The notes under the pieces were generated by a model that had not been told where the DNA came from, ran no database searches, and saw nothing but the letters and a program-made list of their open reading frames with translations. This document shows, one piece after another, positions 33,451 through 44,360 of a stretch of DNA of 64,000 nt. The stretch covers positions 1 to 64,000 of the forward strand of contig KQ964278.1 in assembly GCA_001566295.1 (NCBI GenBank). The letters run 5' to 3'. Made by a program: the position numbers and the translations under genes. Source of the DNA: Microdochium bolleyi. Taxonomy: Eukaryota; Ascomycota; Sordariomycetes; Xylariales; Microdochiaceae. Position 1 is the first letter of the stretch. Every line of letters starts with the position of its first letter.

Positions 33451-35830
33451 CTAATCTGCGAGGCTATTTCCTGCTAACACTTTGGGGTCCTTCTGCGCTT
33501 CTCTAAGGATCTCCTTCATCCTCACATACAATCCTGTGTCCTCTCTTTCCCACCTCCCACCATCCGGAAATACCACTTTTCGTAATCTATTGACCCAAGG
33601 TATCAATGGCTGGTAGTATGGCGTGAAGTTCTCTTCAACGACTCTGACGAAGTCCCCTTCGTGGGATACTCGCCCTTTCTTCAGCTCTGCCAGCTCCTCC
33701 GTATCGACGTAGTTCCACTTGTCAAACCGTGGAACAACCCTCGTGTCATCTGGCCCGTCGCAGTGAATGCAGATCCAGAAGAGTACCCAGAAGAATGACT
33801 CAAGATCGTGCATGAAGGAATGCTGCTCGCCCAGAAGTGCCCCGATAGCCATGAACGCTCTCGTGCCGGTCTTGCCCTTCGCCCCGGAGGTGCCTTGGCG
33901 TTGTTCTCTGACAGCGAGGTCCAGGTCGATCAAGAACGCAGGCCAGGAGAGGGAGTTGTCGTCCTCATTAATCATCAGATTGTTGATGGAGATGTCTCTG
34001 TGAAGGAGCCCGGCCTTGCGCAAGGATTCGTGCCCTTCAATGCAGCGCTCTAGTGCGCAAAGCAGAACCGATCGGGAGCTCGCCTTGTAGATGGGATCTC
34101 CGTAGTCCCGAAGAATGACACGCCGATGCACCCGGTTTGGTACTGCGTTGCTGCTAGCCTTTGTTGGAGATGCGGAACAGGATCGCTTGCTGGGGGGTTG
34201 AGCGGCGCCGGTTTGGCTTGAAGACCGCTTCTTACCACCGATGCTACGGGCCTTCCGCGAAGCGCCAGACGTGATCGTACCCGATGAAGGCTTCGAGCGT
34301 TCCGGCCGGTAGTTCGTAGCTCTGGTAACATCCAGTCCTCCTCGAACATTGCTCTGAATGTCGTCGTCTTTGCCGTGAACTTGGACAGTCCCGTGGTAAT
34401 AGTATCGGGCCGTGTTGACGACGCCTTTACTGGTCACTTCGCGTAACAGTTCGCCTTCCTCATCGCGTTCCGGATATTGCCAGGAATCTTTGATGACAAG
34501 CGGTGACTGTGGACGTCCTTCGCGGTGGGCTTTCCAGCAAGTTGTCGCCCGACCAGCTATGCAACGTGCGCGTTGCATCACACAGTCGATAATGAGGCGT
34601 TCTGTTGAGCCGTTCCGCTCGATCTCGATGAATCGTTCGTTGTTTGCCGTCATGATCGTCGGATCGAACCCAAGCTCCTCCTCGGTCATCCAGAGAAAGC
34701 CGAGGACCGTGGACACAAACTGCAGTCCATCTTTGTTGACGTCGAACTGTTCGGATGCGACTCCCCCCAGCCGGTCAAACTCCCATACCCTCATAAGAGA
34801 TCCACAGATGGTGAAGCCTAAAACGAACCGACGAGTGTCTTGGGCAGCGAGAACCTCCCTTGCGTACCTCCCAAGATCAAGCCATGCCTTGGATGCTTTG
34901 TCGGCTGATGAATTACTTTTCAGCTCACCTGGGACGAGAACCTGCGACCAGTGGCATCGAGAATCCTTGTCGGCCTTGATGTCGTTCACGAAGCCGACGT
35001 CCAGTTTGCGTTCCGCCGTGGAACCTTCGATTGGCTTGTTAGGCTGTGCCAATGGTCTCCGGCTGTATGCCGGATTTGACCGGTGGTGTTCAGCGGATGC
35101 CGCCAGCTTCTCGCACAAGTCCGCAAACCAGCTCAAGACGGCGTCCTGGTTTGCGTCCTTTGGCCATCCGGTCCAGCCTTCATCGAAGAGCGGACTGCTA
35201 CCTTCCATGCAGCCCTTGAGGACGGCCTCGGCAGCCCTCTCAAGACCGACCACACGCCCAAAATATGTGTCGTGGAAGCGAGGAAGCCCGACGTAGAGAG
35301 GACCAAGCTCCGACTTAAGGACCCTGTCCACATCTTGGCGGTATTCGGAGGAGTTCGCGAAGCTGCTCGTTTTGTGCAGCCAAGGAGTTTGTTGGAGAGA
35401 CGACGCAATCGGTCGCGGCGGTGGAGTGGATTCGGTGACAGCGACGGCATCGTAGACTCGATCCCAGATGCGAGTGTCTGTATCGTCGGTGATAGCTGAT
35501 TTAATGAGAGGTTTAACGCGGCCGATGTCCAGGTCGTCGGATACCAGTAAGAGCTCAAGCCTCAGGAGGTCGCTTCGAAGAGTGCCCCGACCGGTTCTGG
35601 CAGATAGCAGATCGGCAGCGGGGAGGTTTTGTACCACTCTCAGAAAGTCGAGAACTAGCTTGTGGGAATCTAGGTGATGGTTAAGAAAGTACACTGGGAC
35701 GAATTTGTGCATTCTTACCTTTTTCATCAAGCTGCTCGAGTACGCCCAGAGGATACGATGTGCGAAAAGAATCAAGGCCCTTTCCAATAGGATTGTCCGT
35801 AATGATTTGCGACCGCGCTTGGTCTGCCAT
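33451..35830 (-). CDS. FunK1-type fungal protein kinase, copy B
   Basis: Two exons, 35830-35719 and 35669-33451 (49-nt intron), encode 776 residues beginning MADQARSQII. Placing the acceptor at CACCTAG (35670) keeps the frame and aligns SHKLVLDFLRVVQNL with LQNLTLDLLLALQSL of copy A. The FunK1 domain shows HRDISINNLMIN (from about 594), DLDLAV, GTRAFMAIGALL and HDLESFFWVLFWICIH. A long open frame upstream of the true start, reading through the intron, would give a spurious 824-residue product. Against copy A, the segment after FWICIH (CDGPDDTRVVPRFDKWNYV) and the C-terminal tail have diverged most. Nothing is broken. The promoter of this copy is separated from its original upstream DNA by the transposon 156 bp before the start codon, so expression may differ from copy A. 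Confidence 0.88.
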
Positions 35831-35985
35831 GGCCGACGGGATGCGCTGATGATGAAGTGGAGGGAGCGTGGCGAGGGAAGTCGCGACGTGACATTTTGGG
35901 CGGTGTGGATTTGCCGCCCAGCCACTGGCGCATCCCAGCTCTCGACCCTGCACTGTTAGTCAGCAGCTTCGGGGACAGAAGTAGC

Positions 35986-37670
35986 CACCATCTCCGGTTT
36001 GAAGGTGGCACACCTAGCGTGGATTTACAAGGGTTGTACTAACAATTCTTTCAATTAACCATACAAATTGCATATATAAGTGGAAATTTATAAAGTCTCC
36101 TCCAATCAGTACGCAATGCGGTCACCACCTGCCTTAAGCACCTGTTGGAGCCTCTCTTTGAGACTCGCGACGTCGTCGTTGAGCTTCTTTTGAGCCACTT
36201 TGCGCCAGCCCTCGTCGATGATGTTCTCTTGGTCTTTTGTAGTCAAATGAGGCGTGTTTTTGACATGATATTTGACTCTCCTGATGTTTGTCTCGATCCA
36301 ATTGAGGTCAGGAGAGAGGCCAGGGCCAATAATGAGTTCGCGATGATTGTCTTTGAGCCATTTTTGAGTCTCCTGCGAGTGGTGGGAGGAGTCACTATCG
36401 CATTGGATGCGGAAAGACTGATGACCTAAATGATTCTCGATCTCGCTGTACAATTGCTGTAGGATTGGAATTAAGACGTTCGACGCCATTTTGCCATTTT
36501 TGTTCGTAGGTATCGTGTACCAATATAACTTCGACCTGAAGTTATAGCCGACTGCGCATACAGCATGTAGGAGGGTTTGCTCATTCTCGTCCTCTAGCTC
36601 TTGAGCACCCTGGGGGTCCTTCTCCTCATTCTTTATAGTGATTTTAGCGTTCTTGAGCTTCTTCTTCTTCTTGGCTGCCTCCTCTGCCTGTACAGTCCAC
36701 CACTCGTACTTGTCTTTAGGCCGGCGGTGGACTTTGGTAGTCAGGGATGGCTGGAATCCGAAGTGCACTTCGTCCATTGAGAAGGTGGTTTTGAGCCACT
36801 TGTCGTTATCGTACTTACCCTCTCGAAGGCGGTCCTGAACCCATTGAATTCGGGCTTTCTTGGCGCTGTTGTTGAGCCCGTCCTTGACTGTCGATTTGCA
36901 GATATGGTACTTGAAGCTGTCGCGCATGCGGTCGCGGATTGTGGCCTCTTTGCAGTTGACCTCGAGGCCTGCTTCGACTGCTGCAATCGACCACGGTAGA
37001 CGGTGACCCTGCCATTTATCAGTGTCGTGGAGGTCGAGGAGCCAATGATGGAGATGCAGACCATCTTCAACAGTAAATTCAATACGCCTACCGCGTCGAT
37101 TTTCGACTAGAGGGTTATGGGCAGTACGGCGCATATAGTGGTCGATGTCTTGAGGCTGGTGTTTTGACGGAGATGGTGATGGCGGAGGTGATGGAGAGGC
37201 CTACTCCTTACAGTTATTCTGCTCGTGCAGATCTTCAGGAATAGCGCTAAGCCAGCGCAATCCAGTCCTTCTAGCTATATTGAAGTCTGCGAAGACCTCG
37301 AGCTTCGAGTAGAGCCTATCGCCGTTGTCGTTGTGCGTCGCTGTGCCTGTTTTGCTGGTCTTGAGGAGGCCGCGCTTTTGGAGCCACCATATGGTCCCGA
37401 GGGGGCGTGCCCGCCGAGGTGTGACATGCTCTGGCCCAGGCATTGCGATTTCTTGGTCCAGAAAAGAGATTGAAGGAAGCGGTAATAACGAGCGTGTGTA
37501 GAATTGCCTACTCTATAGGATAGCGTAAATTAATTATGATAATAGCAGGAATAACGGCGACAGCATTGCGTGCTATTTCGCGACGTTAACAACAGTTGGG
37601 GCGCGTATCCCTGCATTTTGGCGATTAGCGCCTTGGCGCTAGGTGTGCCACCTTCAAACCGGAGATGGTG
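35986..37670 (-). mobile_element. 1685-bp DD34E (Tc1/mariner-type) DNA transposon
   Basis: Perfect 34-bp terminal inverted repeats lie at 35986-36019 and 37637-37670, beginning CACCATCTCCGG and containing TTGAAGGTGGCACACC. The immediate flanks share TAGC (35982-35985 and 37671-37674). It encodes one transposase on the minus strand. It interrupts the upstream flank of FunK1 copy B; copy A shows the unoccupied arrangement. Confidence 0.92.
36106..37443 (-). pseudogene. DD34E transposase with one in-frame stop
   Basis: One reading frame runs from MPGPEHVTPRRARP (37443) to the stop at 36106, interrupted only by TAG at 37203-37201. The N-terminal part has a helix-turn-helix-like stretch (YSKLEVFADFNIARRTGLRW). 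After the stop come a Pro/Ser linker, a second HTH-like block, and the catalytic core. The core has FSMDEVHFGF (first Asp), IQCDSDSSHHS (second Asp) and SPDLNWIETNIRRVK (Glu), with 34 residues between the second Asp and the Glu as in Tc1-type DD34E enzymes. An inserted Lys/Glu-rich segment (AAKKKKKLKNAKITIKNEEK) lies between the first and second Asp. The downstream 342-codon frame has its own ATG at 37134 but lacks part of the DNA-binding region, so this copy is probably inactive unless the stop is read through. Confidence 0.82.
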
Positions 37671-37800
37671 TAGCCAATCCCACCAACCAGCCAGCATGCA
37701 CCATTCCCCCGATCCACCGGCAATGCTGACTGCACATGCAGAAGCTGGGTATCTGATGTCAACGAGAGAATGGGCATGGAGTAAACCCAGCCACCTATTC

Positions 37801-38959
37801 GAATTGACCGGTTGGTGCCGTGAACGGTGTTGTTAGTGCAGATGAGCATTTTGGCACGCCATGTCAAGCGCCCTGCCCCTGGCGAGCCAAAACAAGCATC
37901 CCTAGCTGCAGTATCGTCGCTGTGGTGTGGTAGGCTGTGTGGGGGTGTTATTGCTTGCAACGGGTCGTTGCTGCCTTGGCTATAGATGAGCGCGAGTGGC
38001 GATGAGGGGAACAGCTCCGGAGGACTGCTACAATTCTGGAACACACGAGGTGGCACTTATCGAACCGACTAGAAGCTCTTGCGGGGAGTTGTGGTCGATG
38101 GAGTAGGCCTCGGGATGCTTGTGTGCCGGGTCGGCCCAGATTCGGCACTGCGCGTGGAAGATCAACGTAGATGCCTGGTTGAATCCGACTAAGGGTGCCT
38201 GTGGCTGGCAAAGAACACTGTGCCACTACATTCTGAAGCCCAATGGCAACCACAACTCTTTGGACTCAGCCAGCGCCATGTGCTGAAGACGGTCATGCTT
38301 GGCAACAATAATGGTGTTGTGTTGCGGCGCGCTGGGATCACTGGCGGGACGGTAAAGGAAGCATTGCATCGCGGACTGTTTGGACGACGGCTTCAGCACG
38401 TAATGTCGTGTAATGACATCCTTCAACGCCGCGAAATCTATGAAGACGCCAGCGTGTGGTCGAAATGCTCAAGCGAAAGGCATGGTCAACAAACACGTCA
38501 AAATCACTTTTGATCGAGCCGATCTTGAACGCGCTATATAGTGCGACTTGAGAAACAGCTTTGCGTGAAAATTGCTCTGATATTCCGGCGGGTTGGGGCT
38601 AAGCAGTGCTTTCTGAGCCCGCAATAGTCAGAGAGTGCGTGTTACTACTGGGGACGCATGTCGAGCACGGATGATAGCGACGGGACAAAATCTGGAATGA
38701 ATGCGGTGGCGTCTCGCCAGGCAGGAGACCACCCTGGAGGTGCTAGTTCGGAGACGGTATGCTGTGCCTCCCGGAAATTTTTCGGGAGCGGCCATTCGTG
38801 GACCCCAATCTCTATTGCTAGATGTTCCCTTGCAATGGTACACTTCCTGCAGCTTCATGGATCGCGCTCGTTGTGTTCTATCACCCCAGGTTACGTAATA
38901 CTATGCCTAATTTTCCATTCTGGGACATCAATAAGTAATGAAGGACTCAACTATTGACC
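37801..38959. other. Intergenic, no gene recognised
   Basis: 1.1 kb after the duplicated block. Minus-strand frames at 37948-38426 (for example HYVLKPSSKQSAMQC) overlap in different registers and cannot be assigned. Confidence 0.4.
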
Positions 38960-41440
38960 ACGCCTGGGTGAGCGCAGGGGTACGGAGTACATGCCATCTA
39001 CGAGGGCGACCAGGGGCTGGAAGGGTCCGACCATAGGGCCCAGCTCGTACGGGTAGCTCACTGGCACGCACAGCGAGGAGGCGATGGAGGGTTGGAACTG
39101 GCAGATGCTCCGTAAGGACTTCGCTAGGGCAGAGGCCAACCATCGCTTCTGCGGCCAAGCACCACCGCTGACGACGAGCGCGGAGCTCGATAGATGCGTC
39201 GACTGGGTAATCAAGCAACTACACGAGATCGCGGACGCGTCGACAAAGCGGCGCACACGACCAAAAGGAGGCGGCGCTGACCCCCGCGGTCGCGGACGGC
39301 TGCAGTTTCACGAAGAGGCTACAAAGGAGCAAGCCCGTCGACCAAGCGCACACACGCAGGCCACCTCCAGGAGGCGATCAAAGCCCAGAAGGCCACAATC
39401 ACCGCTGCGCAAGCTACAAGATGGCGACAATGGCTCGCTGCGGCGTCGGCTAGGGACCGCGACATCTGGGCTCTGGAAAGGTGGGCTCGCCTCCGGAGTA
39501 CCGCCCCGGCTAATTCTGGGCGCATCCCGGAACTGACGGGAGACGCCGATACGCCCACGGCGCGCACTCACGCTGATAAAGCGGCACTGCTTGCGAAGCG
39601 CTTCTCCCCCCTCCCCGCGCTTTTCCCCCTCCCCGCCGGCGATCACCGAGAGGTTCGCAATACAGCAGGTCGTAAGCAGCGCGGACGTCGCGCAGGAGCT
39701 GCGCAGCTCCTCGCAGTGGGAGGCACCAGGCGACGACCTTATCCCTACAGGCCTCCTCCTCCACTGCGGCCCGGCCCTCCACAAGGAACTCGCGTTTATC
39801 ACAGAAGCCTCGTTCGCCCTGGCGTATTACCCGCAGCGCTTTCGCAGCGCACGCGTTATAGTTCTCCCCAAGCCCGGGAAGACAAGGAACAAAGAGCCAC
39901 ACCCGCGGCCTGGAGGTCGATCTCACTGACCAGCAGTGTTGGAAAGTTAATTGAGTCGGTCCTCACAAAACGCATCGTCACCCTGCAGGAGTACCTCAGG
40001 GGTCACCGCTGTCCCCCTTGCTTTTCCTTCACTACATCGCCTCACTGTACGACAGGCTCGCTGCGCACCCACAGCTTGTTATCATCGGGTACGCAGATCA
40101 TACGAACCTCCTGGCCATCGGCGAGGACCCCGGCACAACTAGTCGAGCCCTCGAGAGGGCGTGGAAGACATGCGTGCTGTGGGCAGACGACATGGGCATG
40201 AGCTTCGAACTCTGGAAGAGCGAACTCCTCCATCTGTGCCGCGCCCATGAGGCGCCAAAGCAGCATCTGCGCCTCGGCAGTGTGTCGATACAGCCCAGCG
40301 AGAGCTCACGCTTCCTCGGCGTTTGGATCGACAGGAAGCTGAGGTGGGAAGAGCACACGAAGCGCACCAAAGCCAAGATGAAGACGCAGACGCTCGCGCT
40401 CACGCGCCTCGCCGCGACAACGTGGGGATGTAGCCTCGTGCGCGCGCGGCAGATCTACACAACGGTTATCAGAAGCGTGCTGGCATATGGGGCACCCATC
40501 TGGCACACCGTCACCTCAGGCGCCGCGCGCGCCGCGAGCCCGAGCAACGACTTCGCGGCGATACAGGCGGAATGCCTGCGCATCGTCTGCGGAGCGCTGC
40601 GCTCGACCCCTATTAGGTGCCTCGAGTCAGAGGCATCAGTGCCGTCGCTTGACATCCACACCTGTCGTAGCTCACAGCGCGGTTCGAAGACCGCCTCAGC
40701 CGCAAGGGAACTGACCGTCTGGTGCGCACCGCCTGCGCACGTACTGCGAACTCGCTGCGTACCTCGAAAAACCCAAGGCCACGAAGGCGGTGGTGCGCTG
40801 GCTTATTACGAAGGGTCTGCTGCCGCAATACAACAAAGCACACGAGGAGGCACCGTCACAGGAGGAGGCACTTCGAATCGCACAGACACATGAAGCAGAG
40901 AGACCCGCGACAGCGCAGCGTCAAAGGAGCGCAGGAGATGCGGGCGCAACAGTGCCCCGCTAAGATCTTTAACTATCGTAAGGCTCGCGGGCTACCCGCT
41001 GCGACGACACGGCACCCACGCGCCCAGGGCGCCAGCACGCACCGCGCAGCGCGCACGACACGACAGCGCACCGCCTACTCGGCGTCCTCCTCCTCCTCCT
41101 TCTCCTCCTGGCGGCGGAGGAACGCCACCACAAACCCCAACTTCTCGTTGATGCCCTAAAGGGCCAGCATCTGGCGCTCGCACAGAGCACGCTCAGCCGC
41201 GGCAGTGCCTCGGACTGCCGGAGCAGGCGTAGCGGCAAAGCCGCTACCGCCGGCGCAATCCTCGGCACGACTGCCACTGAGGGCCTGCTGAGCAGCCAGA
41301 GCTGCCCGTCGGAACTCCAGCGGCTCGTTAGCGCAGCTCGTGCGGGTCACCATCGTCGGGGACTTTCCTCGTCCTCGTGGTCGAGGGCTTCGTCGGCGGC
41401 CGCGAGCATCCCCGCGATGCGGGCGCGCACCAGAGGATAA
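38960..41440 (+). mobile_element. Degenerate LINE (non-LTR retrotransposon) with internal RT deletion
   Basis: The plus strand encodes pieces of an I/Tad-like non-LTR polyprotein: DRCVDWVIKQLHEIADAST, ALERWARLRSTAPANSGRIP, HADKAALLAKRF, PGDDLIPTGLLLHCGP, RFRSARVIVLPKPGKT, then after a frame change ISLTSSVGKLIESVLTKRIV. At about 40004 the sequence jumps from LQEYL straight to QGSPLSPLLFLHYIASLYD, so the central RT palm (including motif A) is missing. The following box is YADHTNLLA, with His replacing the second Asp of YADD, then RFLGVWIDRKLRW and a thumb-like region to about 40700. The endonuclease is absent. A GC-rich downstream frame with LEKPKATKAVVRWLITKG continues to about 41440. It is clearly dead, and more GC-rich than its surroundings. 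Confidence 0.82.
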
Positions 41441-41639
41441 GCTAGAGAGTGAGCACTGGCAGCGGGGGCAGGCGGTGTGGCGGCGGCGCGAGGGCGCTGG
41501 TACTTACAGGCACACAACCCTTGTTGATCTTCGAAGAAGAGAAGCACCGCGCCCCTTTGCTGCGGTCGACATCGCGACAGCGGTGACGACAGCCGGGCCC
41601 TCTCCTGCCGCCGGAGCTGCGTCACCGCCGGAGGCGGGG

Positions 41640-41880
41640 TGTTGGTGTTGCTGCTGCTGCTGCTCCTGGGAGCCGGCGGCAGGGCCGGCGAGCTCGAGGG
41701 CAGCGGCGGCCGCGAGGCGCGCTCTCCTCACCAGACCCGGCACGAGTAGTAGGAGACACTGCGACGATTAGTCATTGCATCGTGAGCAAGGCATGATGGT
41801 CGACTTACTGCTTCTGTTGCTGGTGGTGGTGTTGATGTTGTTGTTGTCGTTGTTGCAGCTGCTGCATGTGAATTAGCAAC
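41640..41880. repeat. CTG/TTG-type trinucleotide low-complexity DNA
   Basis: Two clusters of triplet-rich sequence, GCTGCTGCTGCTGCTCC around 41651 and a GTT/GGT/GCT-rich stretch at 41811-41870. On the minus strand they would encode poly-Gln/His runs, and a GT..AG pair (about 41810 to 41757) lies between them, so a low-complexity exon is possible. I could not assemble a gene. Confidence 0.45.
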
Positions 41881-43241
41881 GACGCCGTACCACAGGAGGC
41901 GCGCAGGCGACGCGCCGGCGCAATCGCGTACTTACACGGTTGGGTGAAGCATGGAGAAGGGAAGGAAGGAGGCTCGAAGCAAACATCGCGGGATCAATGC
42001 TTTTGGCCACAGGTTAGGTAGCCCGTTACTGTGGTTATCATGGGGTCACCTGTTCTGGACTGCCTGCGACCGCGCAGCGCGCTCGCGACTTATAAAACCA
42101 CTTCACCACTAGGGGGAGACCCTCCCATCTTGACAAGTTGGCTGGTGAGAGCCATTCTCTGCATGCGCAGAACCGGAAGAGCGAAGGCGCCGCTTCGGCG
42201 CAGCGAATACGCAGCGTATATTTTTAGTCCAGTCGCAAGACACGGTTTATTATACGATATACTTGTAGCACCGCTAAACCTTCTCATAAGGTACAGCGTA
42301 CTATAAATAATAACAATAACAATAAGTAATGAGTGGATCTGAGTTGTGACATCTCAAATTCGTCTTGTAAATTGTCAAAGAAATATAGATCGGCTGTAGG
42401 CGTTGTCCTGAAAAGGCTGGTCGCACTCCCTATGCGGGTGGCCACCCACACCAACTCGACGAGGGAGATAAGCCTCAGAGCGCGGCGTTTTCATGCTCCA
42501 AACAGCAAGCGTACGTACACTGTGTTGAGAAGGGTCAGTTGGCGCGCGGTCCAGCTTCAGGCATAGCTGGCATCAGCGGGCTGGCGATTCTGCCTACCAG
42601 GTTCAAGGTCTGCTCGCGCACAGTGGCTTGATCCTCGCGCGTCTTGACTAGATGCTCTTTGGCGGCTTCGCCGAGTCCGGCAGCATCCATAACATTCATT
42701 TACTCGACGATTGCGCTACGACTATGGGGCCACCCCTCGAGCTTATGCATAGCAAATTCAGCTCCTTTGCGCTTGCTCCAGCGGTTTGATAAAATTTGAA
42801 CGTAAATCCAGAGTCTACCCTCGACTAAGCTACCTTAGATACATAGTTGTCCCGGCAATGAATTATGTAACTCCTCATCCGCTCGACCCATCATTCAACC
42901 TCTTGTCGACAATCCATAAAACAATGGCGGATAGAAAAATTTAAACCGTCTAAGCCGTCCTGACGTAGGATATGATACTACTCCTCCCGTGGCCTTGCCC
43001 TCTTGCCATGGATTTGTTTCTGATATAACCGCCTTTCACGTATTGACCAAGATCGATTGAAGCGGCAACGCTCAGGACCAAGGTGAAGTAAGCCTGAATG
43101 TCGTTGCGGCCTAGTGCTGTCTACTATGAACACGATCGCGTGCCATACTGGAAACTGTTTGGTTTAGGATTTCGTGACATGTTGGCCTTAAGGTTGTTTG
43201 AGCATAGCTATTGGTGGTAAGTGTATGCGTTGTCTTTTGGC
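41881..43241. other. Intergenic, no gene recognised
   Basis: Short frames only; AT-richer after 42250. Confidence 0.45.
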
Positions 43242-43433
43242 TCAGGGATTGAGGAAATCCGGGGTATTGGTATAGAGAGAACTGCTGGTAGGTGTAGTCG
43301 TGATGCTAGTATAACAAACCACGCCCCAATTCGTGGGATCAGCGGGATATACCCAAGTAGTGCAGCTAACCTGCGCATCGATAGCTTGAGAAAACATTAT
43401 GAGTAAGTATAAACTCAGACCTATACGTACCAT
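43242..43433 (-). CDS. Possible small secreted protein
   Basis: A 63-residue frame starting MVRIGLSLYLLIMFSQAIDA, which has the form of a signal peptide with a cleavage site after AIDA, followed by QVSCTTWVYPADPTNWGVVC and a Thr/Ser-rich tail. Two cysteines remain in the mature part. The bases just after ATG read GTACGT and a TTCTCAAG lies 44 nt on, so the hydrophobic stretch could instead be an intron. No family is recognised. If real, it would be an effector-like small secreted protein. Confidence 0.28.
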   Translation of the reverse strand: MVRIGLSLYLLIMFSQAIDAQVSCTTWVYPADPTNWGVVCYTSITTTPTSSSLYTNTPDFLNP

Positions 43434-43656
43434 GTTTATGACCTGGCTCAGGATCAGCGTCTCAAGTGACCAGTCGGAGTGAAAGGGAAAGTGCAGATAT
43501 AAACAGTACCGAGTAATCAGCATTCAGTACCCTGCCATTAAAGCCCTTAACTATCGCCATTTATGGCTCTCTTGACTATGACTCATAGATCCCCGGAGAT
43601 AAGCAGTCGGTCTCTTGTTATAGGGAGGTCGTCACACAGGGTGGCTCGAGATGTAA

Positions 43657-43800
43657 AGATGGGCGTTAGGTTACTTTTGAAGATGGGCGTTAGGTTACTT
43701 TTGAAGATGGGCGTTAGGTTACTTTTGAAGATGGGCGTTAGGTTACTTTTGAAGATGGGCGTTAGGTTACTTTTGAAGATGGGCGTTAGGTTACTTTTAA
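43657..43800. repeat. 24-bp tandem repeat, six copies
   Basis: Six near-perfect copies of a 24-bp unit (AGATGGGCGTTAGG plus TTACTTTTGA), the last ending TTTTAAG instead of TTTTGAAG. Because 24 is divisible by three, both strands stay open across the array: LLKMGVRL on plus and SNLTPIFK on minus. Near-identity of units points to recent expansion. It directly precedes a DUF3505 relic. Confidence 0.95.
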
Positions 43801-43829
43801 GAATTCCGCCTCTGCCATCAATCGCACCA

Positions 43830-44360
43830 AGGTCGCGCTGCAGGAGCAAGACAAAGCCACGACAACGACAGAGCCAGAGCCAACAGCGACGCCAGAACTA
43901 TATCTCCACAAGGCGAGCCGCGTACTGATCTGCACGCTATGTGAGGCAGGCATCCCAGCGGCCGTAGGCGGTCTGGTTACCAACTACCGACAGAGGCACT
44001 GGCTCAAGGGTGGCCAGCTACGGGCGGTCAGCCCAGCAGCGGCGGCAGCAGCAGCAGCAGTAGAAGGCTTCTGAGGGCTCATGGACCCATACGAGGCAGA
44101 GTTCTCGGCGGACGGCTGTCTAGCTATCACGCAGCTCTAGGTCTACTCCGGATTCTGCTGTATAGCATGCTGATTCGTGACGAGAAGCCGGGACGAGATT
44201 CAGAAGCATCTGGAGTGGACTGACGGCCAGCCGTGATCTCAGCCACAGCGAGTGTTCGGCAGGCATAGGCCACGCGTACTGGAAAGAGGTGCGACTGCAG
44301 TGTCGGCAAGGCACCGCAGGCGGTACTGGGTCATGGAATCGCCGGCAGCGGGGGAAGTTA
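43830..44360 (+). pseudogene. DUF3505-like C2H2 protein relic
   Basis: The plus strand reads VLICTLCEAGIPAAVGGLVT followed by NYRQRHWLKGGQLRAV, a C-x2-C...H finger typical of fungal DUF3505 proteins. The same frame then has stops at SADGCLAITQL*VYSGFCC, IAC*FVTRSRDEIQKHLEW and GQP*SQPQ. The second zinc-finger block (C-C-x2-C...IQKHL) and a trailing YWVMESPAAGE complete the family layout. Three in-frame stops make it a pseudogene. The GC-rich composition resembles that of the neighbouring LINE. Confidence 0.5.

Larger units (their letters stand above)
33150..37800. repeat. Segmental duplication, copy B (FunK1 block with transposon)
   Basis: Homologous to 15990-18860 in the same orientation. 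It begins near GGCTTCCAACTGAAGCG before the gene's 3' end and continues past the start codon through GTTAGTCAGCAGCTTC. After interruption by the transposon at 35986-37670 it resumes with CCAATC.CAACCAGCC.GCATGCAC through CTGATGTCAACGAGAGA around 37770. Removing the transposon restores collinearity with copy A. Confidence 0.8.

Noticed and set aside
33451..35925. 824-codon single-exon version of FunK1-B
   Set aside because: Comparison with copy A shows the true start is in another frame (MADQARSQII at 35830) followed by a 49-nt intron; the extra N-terminus is read-through of leader and intron.
40098..41743. Several long minus-strand frames opposite the LINE and in GC-rich DNA
   Set aside because: They mirror the LINE coding sequence or GC-rich low-complexity DNA and show no family features.
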